Assembly: GCA_963693365.1 (NCBI GenBank)
Contig: CAVNZM010000004.1
Span: 12,772,001-12,836,000 of the forward strand
Source: Amoebidium appalachense
Lineage: Eukaryota; Ichthyosporea
Direction: 5' to 3'
Length of the DNA stretch: 64,000 nt
Numbering within the stretch: the stretch's first letter is position 1; the number at the start of each line of letters is the position of its first letter. Below, in pieces: positions 36,751 to 47,087 of this stretch. A model generated the notes under the pieces. That model was not told the origin of the DNA and ran no database searches. It saw only the letters and a program-made list of their open reading frames with translations. The translations under genes and the position numbers were made by a program.

Positions 36751-37699
36751 TGTGTGCACGCCGCGGCGCGCGCACTCGTCCGGGCATGCTTACACGCGAT
36801 GCTGGCGGCAGTGTCGATGCAGATAAGGGTGCGTGTTTGTGTGGAGGGGTACCATTATTCTTGTGTATAAAGCAGAAAGGTGTGTGTTTATATTTCCAGT
36901 TGTGTGTACTTGCAGGTCGTTTTGTGTACCCTGCCATTATGCATTGTGTGGTGCTCGTGCTCCTTTTTTGTGTGCGCATGTGACCTGCCCGGCTGGGCCA
37001 GGCGTGGCTACGGGCTGTGGTAATATGCTCATGTGCGAATGGCATATTATCCTACACTATGCGTGACTGTGTGCAAATGTATCGGCCATTTCCAGGCTCA
37101 GTACTGTACTAGTCATACTGGCCCTGTGAGTTAGAGGTGTGAGACGTAGATTGTGTTTTTGTAGTGTATGAATTGTGTGTGTGGCCTTGTGTGTATTTTT
37201 TGCGGGATACATCATACATATGTGCATGGGTGAGTGTGTAGCTGCAGTGCGTGTGTGTGCAGTGTGCGCGTTCGCAAAGATATGTGTGTGCGGCAGATGT
37301 CATGTGTCTAGTCGTTGGTGTTTGTTGTGTGCTTTTATTGTAGGGCTTGTGTGCACATTATCGACCTGTGGTGCTCCTGTGATGGTGTTTGTCCGAGCAT
37401 CAGAGATCAGATTCGGATTTAGCCGTTTCTGATCCTCACTTATTGTAGCCCTGTAATAGTGACGCTTTCTTCATCAAGTGTTTTATTACATGTTACAACC
37501 TTATGTACTAGTTTGTATGGGATGTCTAGTAGGCCAGGCCAGCACGACCTAAGTACATCCAAAAGTTGAATTACAACGTATTCATATATATCGTAAGCAG
37601 GCTCCTAGCAGAGATTACACATTCGAAAAATTACAAAACCCATTCGACTCACATTGCGTGAAAACTAAAATGAAATAAGCGCTACCCCCAATGATGAGT
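36181..37699. other. Intergenic region, GT-rich
   Basis: Between two genes whose 3' ends face each other. GT runs at 36452-36480 and 36686-36757 and dispersed TGTGTG. No gene seen. Confidence 0.55.
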
Positions 37700-38422
37700 T
37701 TAGCACTTGTCCTCGGCCGAATGAGAGCCGTATGCGCCGTAGTTGAAGATGCGGCGGCCCCACATGTCGTTGACGTTGATGGCAAAGGCGAGCAGGAAGG
37801 CCATGCTGCCGGCAATGATGGCAAAGTAGCCGGCGGCGTGCATCAGCACGGTGGACTCGAAGGCCACGGCCAGGAGCTCGCACAGGAAGATCAGCGTGAC
37901 GGAGGCCAGCATGGGGATGTGGTAGGTGGACACGCGGAACGACAGCACGGTGAGCATGAGCGCAAAGACGAACCACAGCCCGGCCTTGGCCATCTCGCCC
38001 TTGGGGCCGGGGGGCGTGAGCACGTGCGCGGCCACGAGGGTGTTGAAGAAGCCCGTGGCCATCCACGAGCAGCCGAAGGCCGTGAAGGCCCAGCAGCCAA
38101 AGATGCCGCCGCGCTGCTGCTCCCAGATGCCGGCCACCAGCTGCACCACGCCGCCCATCATGAACCCCCAGCACGTCAGCAGCGACGCAGACTCGGCCTC
38201 CACCAGCCCGGCCTTTGCGTAGCCCAGCATGATCGTGGCCATGGCGAACCCCACCATGCCGATGGGCCCCGGGTCGCAGCTGCGGTCCACGGCACCGCCC
38301 CGGTTTTGTGAGAGGACCATGTTGCTTAGCAATGCAACACGCGCTTCCAGCTCCCTTATCCTTGCATCCGCACTAGAACCGAACGCAAGGTCGCTCTTTG
38401 AAGGAATATCGATGGCGGCCAT
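37700..38422 (-). CDS. GPR1/FUN34/SatP-family acetate transporter
   Basis: Predicted plasma-membrane or organelle uptake of acetate/succinate. Intronless, 240 aa from ATG 38422 (MAAIDIPSKSDL). An in-frame ATG at 38548 is discarded because the TATA box overlaps its position. A short predicted coiled coil (ARIRELEARVALLSN, about 21-35) precedes the family signature DPGPIGMVGFAMATIML (about 51-67), the counterpart of the NPAPLGL motif. Six hydrophobic helices follow, including GFMMGGVVQLVAGIWEQQ, FGCSWMATGFF, AGLWFVFALMLTVLSF, ASVTLIFLCELLAVAF and AGYFAIIAGSMAFLLAF. The C-terminal tail DMWGRRIFNYGAYGS is short. Strong G/C-ending codon bias compared with neighbours suggests high expression. The family is typical of fungi, bacteria and protists, not animals. 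Confidence 0.92.
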   Translation of the reverse strand: MAAIDIPSKSDLAFGSSADARIRELEARVALLSNMVLSQNRGGAVDRSCDPGPIGMVGFAMATIMLGYAKAGLVEAESASLLTCWGFMMGGVVQLVAGIWEQQRGGIFGCWAFTAFGCSWMATGFFNTLVAAHVLTPPGPKGEMAKAGLWFVFALMLTVLSFRVSTYHIPMLASVTLIFLCELLAVAFESTVLMHAAGYFAIIAGSMAFLLAFAINVNDMWGRRIFNYGAYGSHSAEDKC

Positions 38423-38548
38423 CTTCTTTGTTGTTAGTGAACGAAACAAAAGGTAATTAGTGTACAGCCCATAGGCTTGTGCTGTGTGTAGTTTTGCGAA
38501 AGAAGTGATCACAAACGAGATCTGGCTGAAAATGAGGTAGCGTCTCAC

Positions 38549-38555
38549 TTATATA
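38549..38555 (-). promoter_or_regulatory. TATA box of the acetate transporter gene
   Basis: TATATAAG on the minus strand, about 127 bp upstream of the chosen ATG at 38422. Confidence 0.65.
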
Positions 38556-38624
38556 CTCCGGGCGCCTCTCGCAGGAATGTGAGGCAGAGCCAAGGAGCAT
38601 TCTCTGGAATTCGAGCAACGTCTG

Positions 38625-39015
38625 CTGAATGGCGAATCAGCCAAAGGGTATCCAATCAGGTGCATTTGCTTTTATGATCTCATCCGATTGGCTAACACCG
38701 CTCGTGATCCGAGATCGCCCCCACGCATGCATGCCGGGCGGCTACTTACCACATACACAAACAAACGGACTCAACATCAAAGCTATATCTATCCACTTCC
38801 CCTAATTATATTGAGCTAATTATGCTATCCTAAGCACTTCAAAAATTGATTTCGAAAAGATATCTTCAGCACTGTTAGGGACCTCTCAATGGTAGAGTTA
38901 CTGCGATTGGCGGTCATCCCGGTGAAACACCAATCAAAACATTCACCAATCAAATAAGTCAAAGGCTAAGTGCTAGCTTTATATAGCTAACGCTTCTGGA
39001 ACATGATTGGTGAGT
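38625..39015 (-). promoter_or_regulatory. Cluster of CCAAT boxes upstream of the acetate transporter
   Basis: At least six CCAAT or ATTGG motifs (for example TATCCAATCAGG, CCGATTGGCTAA, GCGATTGGCGG, CACCAATCAAAA, TCACCAATCAAA, CATGATTGGTGA) lie within 400 bp, both orientations. Classic NF-Y/HAP sites. A TATATAGC at about 38980 could serve a + strand promoter, but no gene follows it. Confidence 0.55.
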
Positions 39016-39321
39016 CATGTGGCACGCTAGTGACACGTACCAACCTGTTCAACATGTGACGGCGTTCTGTGGGCTTCTAATGTTCTTTCACTGTCAACTT
39101 GCCGAGTGTTTTCCCCGGCCCTTATCCACTGCCTGGTTGTGTCATACACATAAAAAAACATTCTTGTGCCCACGTGGTCGTGTCGGTGATCAAAGTGCCA
39201 TACTGGGTATGGTACCTCCCTGATAATCGTGGCCCTCCTGTTGTTCCAGTGCACATGCATTGGTGGAGCAAGCCAACTTGATCTTGGCCAAGTGTGCCAC
39301 TCGGAGAACGGCGCGGGTGGG

Positions 39322-39371
<50 letters not shown>

Positions 39372-39422
39372 AGGGGGGGGGAGGGTGGGGGGTGGGGTGG
39401 GGGTGGGGTGGGGTGTGTGTGT

Positions 39423-39455
<33 letters not shown>

Positions 39456-39559
39456 CTTGCACGGTTATGAGCTATGTATCTATGTGCTAAGGACGCTCTA
39501 CACTATTATGTACACACACGAGTCGACGTGATATTTCTTCTTTTCTAACGCGATTTTTT

Positions 39560-39608
<49 letters not shown>

Positions 39609-39762
39609 CGAGCTCTCCGGCCTGCCGCTCCCCGATCACCCCCTCCGGGACCCCCCTTTCCCCCCCCCCCCCCCCCCCCCCAACCCCCCCCCCCCCCCCC
39701 CCTTCCCCCCCCCCTCAACCCCCCCCCCCCCCCGGTGCTTGGGAGGGTACCCCCGCCCCCCC

Positions 39763-39845
<83 letters not shown>

Positions 39846-40163
39846 CTTGATATCACCCCCTCTCTCCCCCCCCCTCTCCCTCTCCTTCTCCCTCTCTCTC
39901 TCTCCCTAGGCCTCGCTCTCTCTTCCCCCTCCCCCCCCCCCTCTCCCTCTCCCTCTCGGACCTCTCCCTCTCTCTCTCCCTATCCCTCTCCCTCTCTCCC
40001 TCTCCCTCTCTCTTGCTCTCTCTCTCCCTCCCTCCCTCTCCCTCCCTCCCTCAGCTCCCTCCCTCCCTACCTCTCCCTCTTTCACTCTCTCTCTCTCCAC
40101 CCCACCCCACCTCCCATCACACACGCACACACACACACACTCTCTCTCTCTCTCTCTCTCTCA

Positions 40164-40241
<78 letters not shown>

Positions 40242-40850
40242 AGATCTCTCTCTCTCCGGCTCTCTCTCTCTTTCTCGGGACCCCGCCCCCCCCCCCCTCC
40301 CCACCTTTGCCTCAGGTAACCGTTCGGTTTGAAATATGTATGGCTACCCCCTCTCCCCCCCTCCCCCCCCTTCCCCCCTTTCCCTCGGCGGCCCGGGCCA
40401 CCTATCCACCTCAAACCATGATTCTTTGAAATACTCGGTGGGGGCCGGTTATTTCCCCGGCGGGGGCCACTCCCCCTTCCAATATTAATTCACCCCCATC
40501 ACCACCTCCCCCCCCCCACCCCCCTCCCCTCCCCCCCCCCCAAGGCCTCCCCCCTCCTCCTCCTCCCCCACCTTCCCCCCCCCCCCCCTTCTTCCTCCCC
40601 CCCTTCTCCCCCCCCCCCCCCCCCCAACCCCCTTCGTAGGAAGCTTCCCTTCCACCCGCCGGGTCCGCCATAACCCTCCCTTGCCCAATTGCAGCAACCC
40701 CTGTGTTCCCCAGATCAGCTGCAGGTCCCGCTCCCATTCTCCCCCTCCTCCCCCTCCCGCTATCCCCCCTCCCCGCCCTCCCTCCCCCTTCCCCCCCCTC
40801 TTCATCTTAGTGACCAACCCAATCAATTTTCTTGTCACGACATATGCATA
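39016..40850. repeat. Poly-G/poly-C, (CA)n and (TC)n low-complexity block
   Basis: Long G runs (39319-39370, 39423-39455, 39570-39604), C runs (39661-39735), (CA)n 39768-39844, (TC)n 39860-40260 with two AGATCTCTC interruptions, then C-rich sequence to 40800. No gene. Confidence 0.85.
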
Positions 40851-42200
40851 GCTAGCTTGCAGGCTCATTGGTCAGTACATAGTAGGCGTTCACAAACACA
40901 TGGTACACCTCACGCTCCTATCTATCCTTGTAATTGCTTGACTACATCAGTTGTAATAGTCCAGCCCGCCGTTATGTACTTATTCATATGATATGGAACA
41001 GAGCCGCTGATATTATTATTTGAAAACATCAAGGGTATTAGTACCTGTAAGTCACTTGTAAGGGCCACTGGCAGACTGGACTGGCGTGGCTACTCGAGCA
41101 GCTTCTACCGGCGCCTTGTGTGGCTGAGCCTGTGTGGTGCGGCAGCACGGGGATGTAGCGTGTAGACCAATAAGATCTATTGTCAAACTCTATTGGTGTA
41201 TCTGTAAGACCTCCTAGCTCCTGATCTCTGAACACCTTCGGAAAATGTACGTGGGACCTATTGCATTGTATCGACGCTTCAAGAATGTACAAATCATTGT
41301 TGTTGTACTCTGGTATATTTAGCGTGTGTTCATGAAAAACGGACTTACAAAATGGCTGTTTTAGAAATACTTCAGAGGATGAAGGATTTCGATTTACATT
41401 TTACCATCTGACAGGCTCCATATTTCTCCTGGGTAGTCATGACCCCCTAACCTGGTGAAATTGTTGTATGTCAGAAACTTAACTGACTCTCTAAGTTAAC
41501 AGAGTAGTACTAGTAGTCTAGTACCTCAGTACCTGTATACTAGCGCACGATATTATCCTTCGAATACTATTTGGTCTGATTTTGATCTATACTTTTTTAG
41601 CGTTGGTTTTTATGTTGCTGGAGTGAGCCGCCAATAAAGTCACTATAGAAAGAGTTAAAGATAATAGTGCCACCTGCTGCTCTCAAGAGTCTCAGCCTCT
41701 CAGGCTGATGAAATTTTAAAGTGGAGGTTATTGGCGGTTTTATTCTCTTTTCTTCCTCTCTTCCTCAATACATCCGTTTTAAGATGACTATCCTAGATCA
41801 CCTTATTAATGCTGCACAGTATGATATTGTGATCCGGTGCCTTAACTTTCTTTCGGAGCTACCGATGCTAGCCTCTGCTTACCCATCAATATGTAATAGG
41901 GGTGTCATATACTACGATGGCGCTCATTGTTGCCTAGCATGTACATATGTCACTGGCTGCATTTGATTGGCTGCGCTGGAAAACGCAGTAGGCCGTCGAA
42001 TGTGGCTGGGCCTCCAGCAGTGTCCACGCAATAAAAAGTGTGTAAACCCTTTTAAAGTGGCTATGTGCAAAACGCTTCAAAAATTAGGTTTCGGGGGACT
42101 TCATCCGTTTATTGAAGTGCCAATCAAAACAAATGTTTACAGATCCTTGAGATCACAGGAATGCAACTGCGTGCTTTGGAATGTGCCGCTCAGGCGGCTC
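40851..42200. other. Intergenic region, nothing recognised
   Basis: Ordinary-composition, A/T-moderate sequence. Short open frames exist but show no family, signal or splice support. CCAAT-type motifs occur near 41960 (TTTGATTGGCTGCG). Confidence 0.5.
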
Positions 42201-42566
42201 TTGGGATATTCGGGTTGGTTGTAAGGTTTTCCGGGTCGGGCCGAAGGCCCTAACGGGCCGCAGGCCCGTCTATTGGGCCATAGGCCCTAGGCCGCTAGGC
42301 CTGGGGCCCGGGGACCCGGGGACCGGGGGGCCCGGCCCGGCCCGCGAGCCACCCCCCCCCCCCCGGCCCGGCCCGGCCCCGGGGTTAGCAGAGGGCCGGG
42401 CCGGGGGGGGGGGGTGGCTCGCGGGCCGGGCCGGGCCCCCCGGTCCCCCGGGTCCCCGGGCCCCAGGCCTAGCGGCCTAGGGCCTATGGCCCAATAGACG
42501 GGCCTGCGGCCCGTTAGGGCCTTCGGCCCGACCCGGAAAACCTTACAACCAACCCGAATATCCCAA
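42201..42566. repeat. 366-bp near-perfect palindrome (inverted repeat)
   Basis: The left arm begins TTGGGATATTCGGG and the right arm ends with its exact complement CCCGAATATCCCAA. Arms of roughly 170 bp match except for one- or two-base differences in homopolymers, around a short asymmetric centre (about 42373-42395). Arms are very GC-rich with nested GGCC palindromes (GGGCCGCAGGCCC, GGGCCATAGGCCC). Flanks show no clear target-site duplication. Both strands carry the same short open frame, which is a result of the symmetry and not a gene. Confidence 0.93.
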
Positions 42567-42674
42567 TATTGCTTCATTCTGATTGGTTGTCACACCACGG
42601 GGTTTCCCGATTGTTCTTCGAATGACATTTGCTATCACTATCAGACAGTTCTCCAATATCAGAACAGAAAACGG

Positions 42675-42790
42675 TCTCTACCCAGATGGCCAGATGGCCA
42701 GGTCAAATTCAGTGTGTGGAAAAAGGTGGATAAAACGGGATAAAACGGTGAGCAAAATGATCTGGCCATCTGGCCATGTGGCCATGGAAT
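42675..42790. repeat. Inverted repeat of GGCCAGATGG/CCATCTGGCC
   Basis: CAGATGGCCAGATGGCCAGG on the left and CTGGCCATCTGGCCATGTGG on the right flank a centre with GATAAAACGG repeated twice. Confidence 0.7.
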
Positions 42791-42814
42791 CTCTATATCT
42801 AAAAATAGCTGCCA

Positions 42815-43150
42815 CTGCGCCGGGGCGTGGTTCCGGGAGGCAGGGGAGGCACGTGAGCACTCACTGGCCCTGCGCCGGGGCGTGGTTCCGGGAGGCAGGG
42901 GAGGCACGTGAGCACTCACTGGCCCTGCGCCGGGCCTGGTTCCGGGAGGCAGGGGAGCAGGGGAGGCAGGGGAGCAGGGGAGGCAGGGGGGGGCACGTGA
43001 GCACTCACTGGGGCCTGGTTCCGGGAGGCAGGGGGGCTGGGGGGGGCACCCAGTGTGTGGGTGTGCATGTGGCAGGGGAGCAGGGGGGCAGGGGGGCAGG
43101 GGGGCAGGGGGGACTGGGGAGCAGGGGGGCTGGGGAGACTGGCATGCCAC
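42815..43150. repeat. G-rich tandem repeats (GGCAGGGGAG type)
   Basis: A roughly 55-60 bp unit (GGTTCCGGGAGGCAGGGGAG ... CACGTGAGCACTCACTGG) recurs about four times with internal expansion of GCAGGGG; it then decays into GCAGGGGGG repeats. Confidence 0.8.
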
Positions 43151-43212
43151 TCACGGGGAGGATAGTGTATGTTGGCACGTGTGGGTGTGTGGGTGATAAA
43201 GGCAGAAGCCAC

Positions 43213-43912
43213 AACACGTGTGGTGTCTAAACAGCCTATAGGCATGCTCCGTGTGCAGGCACCAATTTCTACCTCTTCTGGTTGGTGCCAAGAGGCAGCG
43301 CCCTACACGTGTGGTGTCTAAACAGCCTATAGGCATGCTCCGTGTGCAGGCACCAATTTCTACCTCTTCTGGTTGGTGCCAAGAGGCAGCGCCCTACACG
43401 TGTGGTGTCTAAACAGCCTATAGGCATGCTCCGTGTGCAGGCACCAATTTCTACCCTCTTCTGGTTGGTGCCAAGAGGCAGCGCCCTACACGTGTGGTGT
43501 CTAAACAGCCTATAGGCATGCTCCGTGTGCAGGCACCAATTTCTACCCTCTTCTGGTTGGTGCCAAGAGGCAGCGCCCTACACGTGTGGTGTCTAAACAG
43601 CCTATAGGCATGCTCCGTGTGCAGGCACCAATTTCTACCCTCTTCTGGTTGGTGCCAAGAGGCAGCGCCCTACACGTGTGGTGTCTAAACAACCTATAGG
43701 CATGCTCCGTGTGCAGGCACCAATTTCTACCCTCTTCTGGTTGGTGCCAAGAGGCAGCGCCCTACACGTGTGGTGTCTAAACAGCCTATAGGCATGCTCC
43801 GTGTGCAGGCACCAATTTCTACCCTCTTCTGGTTGGTGCCAAGAGGCAGCGCCCTACACGTGTGGTGTCTAAACAGCCTATAGGCATGCTCCGTGTGCAG
43901 GCACCAATTTGT
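43213..43912. repeat. 91-92 bp tandem repeat, eight copies
   Basis: The TCTAAAC landmark recurs at 43226, 43317, 43408, 43500, 43592, 43684, 43776 and 43868. Each unit carries a hairpin, GGCACCAA ... TTGGTGCC, separated by about 17 nt. Copies are almost identical (one extra C in later units; one G-to-A change in the sixth). Confidence 0.95.
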
Positions 43913-44100
43913 TGTGCCTTCCTTTTTTGGTTAGATCTATACCCGGCCAATGGTTAGCAGCCACGGGTTTGTTTTCATCAAGCTTAGACGTGATACTTTG
44001 CCAACCATCAAGGCCGTTTGAGTGACAATGACCGTTGATTGGAGAGATCTATCCCATTGAGCCTTGGCACCATTGCTGTAAGCTGCTTTGTACCGTGGCA

Positions 44101-44108
44101 TATAAAAG
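44101..44108 (+). promoter_or_regulatory. TATA box of the 406-aa gene
   Basis: TATAAAAG within GGCATATAAAAGCAGC, 96-103 bp upstream of the ATG at 44204. Confidence 0.7.
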
Positions 44109-44203
44109 CAGCACACACGGTCACATTCACTCATTTCAACACTGACACTCAATAGTAAAAGGCGACACACAACAAACTTGTTTTTCAAACACTCACACGA
44201 AAC

Positions 44204-45424
44204 ATGGATTCTTGGAAAGAGGAGCTTCAACAGCTGCAGAAGCGCTTTGATTTTCTGTACACGGACCATTCGTCTCGCTTAACGGCCCTGCACACCGACG
44301 TCACCAGCCTCCGCACCGACCTCACCAGCCTCCGCAGTCAAGTGACCAATGAGAATGCTGCGCGTACCCCCCGACCCCCCCAACCCCAGCCCTCTGATGT
44401 AGAGGCACGACTGAGGGCAGCCGAAGAGCAGATCAAGACCCTGCAGGCCGAGCTTGCCAGCCTGCAACGGGCTGCAGCACCCCGTCGGGATGGCCAGGTG
44501 GCCTATGAAAACTACATTTTCAGTGGCCCTCGCAAGACTACCATTGCCGCCAACACCACCACTGTGACTGCTGACCCCACCCCTGCCGCCAACACCACCA
44601 CTGTGACTGCCCCCACCCCTGCCGCAAAGACCACCCCTGTGACTGCCCCCACCCCTGTCGCAAAGACCGCCCCTGTGACTGCCCCCACCCCTGCCGCAAA
44701 GACCACCCCTGTGACTGCCCCCACCCCTGTCGCAAAGACCGCCCCTGTGACTGCCCCCACCCCTGCCGCCAAGACCACTCCTGCCAAGACCACCCCTACC
44801 ACCAAGACCACTCCTGCCAAGACCACCCCTACCACCAAGACCACTCCTGCCAAGACCACCCCTACCACCAAGACCACTCCTGCCAAGACCACCCCTGCCG
44901 CTAAGCCCAGGCCCAAGCACACCAAAACACCTGAGACTTCGTTGCATGACCATACGATGGACCTCGATGCACAGCTAACTAGTGTGAGGGGGGAGCTCCA
45001 GAATGCTCGAGAGCGTGTCAAAGAGGCAAAGGCGGCTGAAGATGAAATGGCGGAGGGCCTGGCCATTGCTGCTGTGTGTGCAGCCCAAAACACCATAAAA
45101 AGCATCCGAAGGAAGATTCTGCGACGGGAGAAGAACTTGAAGGCATACACAGGTGGTAATGAGTCTGTCTCTTCACCTGCCTCACCCACCAAACGCGTCC
45201 ATGATCAATGTGATTGGGACTCAGATGAAGCATTCAACCCCAAGCGGCTCAAACGACGGGCAAATCAGGTACTCGATGATATGACAGATGACGAATCTGC
45301 GTCTGATCGTGAGTCGGTCGTGTATGACCGCAAACCTGAACCCAAACATAAACAAACTGAAGAAATTCCCCTCATTGATCTTGACCAGGAAGAGTTTGAC
45401 CAGTATGAGCATGAGATGTACTGA
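44204..45424 (+). CDS. 406-aa coiled-coil protein with Thr/Pro/Ala repeats
   Basis: Intronless, first gene of the island, not recognised. Residues about 1-50 (MDSWKEELQQLQKRFDFLY, then LTALHTDVTSLRTDLTSLR) and 65-90 (LRAAEEQIKTLQAELASLQ) form heptad-like coiled coils. Residues about 110-235 are a low-complexity linker: PVTAPTPxAKT units, then AKTTPTTKTTP units, both tandem at DNA level. A second helical segment (VRGELQNARERVKEAKAAED) and a basic stretch (KSIRRKILRREKN) follow at about 265-310, then a nuclear-signal-like NPKRLKRRA and an acidic C-terminus. The layout suggests an elongated oligomeric protein; virion fibre-like or chromatin-binding roles are possible, but neither is supported by homology I can see. 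TATA upstream and ATTAAA downstream frame the gene. Confidence 0.75.
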   Translation: MDSWKEELQQLQKRFDFLYTDHSSRLTALHTDVTSLRTDLTSLRSQVTNENAARTPRPPQPQPSDVEARLRAAEEQIKTLQAELASLQRAAAPRRDGQVAYENYIFSGPRKTTIAANTTTVTADPTPAANTTTVTAPTPAAKTTPVTAPTPVAKTAPVTAPTPAAKTTPVTAPTPVAKTAPVTAPTPAAKTTPAKTTPTTKTTPAKTTPTTKTTPAKTTPTTKTTPAKTTPAAKPRPKHTKTPETSLHDHTMDLDAQLTSVRGELQNARERVKEAKAAEDEMAEGLAIAAVCAAQNTIKSIRRKILRREKNLKAYTGGNESVSSPASPTKRVHDQCDWDSDEAFNPKRLKRRANQVLDDMTDDESASDRESVVYDRKPEPKHKQTEEIPLIDLDQEEFDQYEHEMY

Positions 45425-45612
45425 TTTGATTGGTCGACTAAGTGGCATTCTCTTTTGATTTGTATTTGAATTGATCGGTCTTGATTTATTTGTTTCTTTT
45501 CTCTTTTAGTTTGTATTTGAATATACTCGGTCCAAGTTGATTTGTTCTTTGTAATCTGACTAGACTATCATGTACGTACGTACTCTTTTTCTATACAATC
45601 ACTTGTGTTCAT

Positions 45613-45618
45613 ATTAAA
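45613..45618 (+). terminator. Possible poly(A) signal ATTAAA of the 406-aa gene
   Basis: ATTAAA about 190 nt after the stop at 45424, in A/T-rich sequence, followed by GT-rich sequence. Confidence 0.4.
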
Positions 45619-45820
45619 GGATTCTGTGTACGTGGACCACGGAAACATACACCATTTTTTGCAGTGCTTCATGCTATAAAATAACCATGAGAGACACAAA
45701 CAAATACACTAAGTGTGTACACGTCTACCCATAGGCCCAAGTGTTGACATGTCTGCCCACAGTTCCCTAAGGCTTAAAGCACACATCTGCCTGTATGCCA
45801 TAAACTTTACTTTCACCACA

Positions 45821-46587
45821 AGACACCCACCTAAGTACACTCTGCACCACCCTAAGTACACTGTGGTGCACAGCCCCACCCTAAGTACACGTCTGCACCA
45901 CCCTAAGTACACTGTGGTGCACAGCCCCACCCTAAGTACACGTCTGCACCACCCTAAGTACACTGTGGTGCACAGCCCCACCCTAAGTACACGTCTGCAC
46001 CACCCTAAGTACACCTCTGCACCACCCTAAGTACACGTCTGCACCACCCTAAGTACACCTCTGCACCACCCTAAGTACACCTCTGCACCACCCTAAGTAC
46101 ACCTCTGCACAGCCCTAAGTACACCTCTGCACCACCCTAAGTACACCTCTGCACCACCCTAAGTACACCTCTGCACAGCCCTAAGTACACCTCTGCACCA
46201 CCCTAAGTACACTCTGCACCACCCTAAGTACACCTCTGCACAGCCCCACCCTAAGTACACTCTGCACCACCCTAAGTACACGTCTGCACCACCCTAAGTA
46301 CACTCTGCACAGCCCCACCCTAAGTACACGTCTGCACCACCCTAAGTACACGTCTGCACCACCCTAAGTACACCTCTGCACCACCCTAAGTACACGTCTG
46401 CACCACCCTAAGTACACCTCTGCACCACCCTAAGTACACGTCTGCACCACCCTAAGTACACGTCTGCACCACCCTAAGTACACCTCTGCACCACCCTAAG
46501 TACACGTCTGCACCACCCTAAGTACACCTCTGCACCACCCTAAGTACACGTCTACACCATCCTAAGTACACGTCTGCACAGCCCCAC
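45821..46587. repeat. 22-bp tandem repeat (CCCTAAGTACAC core) running into the gap
   Basis: More than 30 copies of a unit with core CCCTAAGTACAC plus GTCTGCACCA or CTCTGCACCA. An early higher-order form includes GTGGTGCACAGCCCCA. The array is cut by the N gap, so its true length is unknown. Confidence 0.93.
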
Positions 46588-47087
46588 NNNNNNNNNNNNN
46601 NNNNNNNNNNNNNNNNNNNNNNNNNNNNNNNNNNNNNNNNNNNNNNNNNNNNNNNNNNNNNNNNNNNNNNNNNNNNNNNNNNNNNNNNNNNNNNNNNNNN
46701 NNNNNNNNNNNNNNNNNNNNNNNNNNNNNNNNNNNNNNNNNNNNNNNNNNNNNNNNNNNNNNNNNNNNNNNNNNNNNNNNNNNNNNNNNNNNNNNNNNNN
46801 NNNNNNNNNNNNNNNNNNNNNNNNNNNNNNNNNNNNNNNNNNNNNNNNNNNNNNNNNNNNNNNNNNNNNNNNNNNNNNNNNNNNNNNNNNNNNNNNNNNN
46901 NNNNNNNNNNNNNNNNNNNNNNNNNNNNNNNNNNNNNNNNNNNNNNNNNNNNNNNNNNNNNNNNNNNNNNNNNNNNNNNNNNNNNNNNNNNNNNNNNNNN
47001 NNNNNNNNNNNNNNNNNNNNNNNNNNNNNNNNNNNNNNNNNNNNNNNNNNNNNNNNNNNNNNNNNNNNNNNNNNNNNNNNNNNNNNN
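46588..47087. other. Assembly gap of exactly 500 N
   Basis: 500 N, a conventional placeholder size, between the 22-bp array and the interior of a CDS. The real distance is unknown. Confidence 0.99.

Noticed and set aside
42181-42577. Two similar ~97-aa frames on opposite strands
   Set aside because: Both come from the palindrome; symmetry produces the same frame twice.
42583-43230. 215-aa plus-strand frame
   Set aside because: Mostly translation of the G-rich tandem repeats (ThrHisTrp and GlySerArg runs); no supporting motif.
43213-43912. CRISPR-like array
   Set aside because: Tandem 91-92 bp units without unique spacers in a eukaryotic context; a satellite, not a CRISPR.
44279-45192. 224- and 226-aa minus-strand frames opposite the 406-aa gene
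   Set aside because: Antisense shadows of the repetitive Thr/Pro linker; no promoter or folded-looking sequence.
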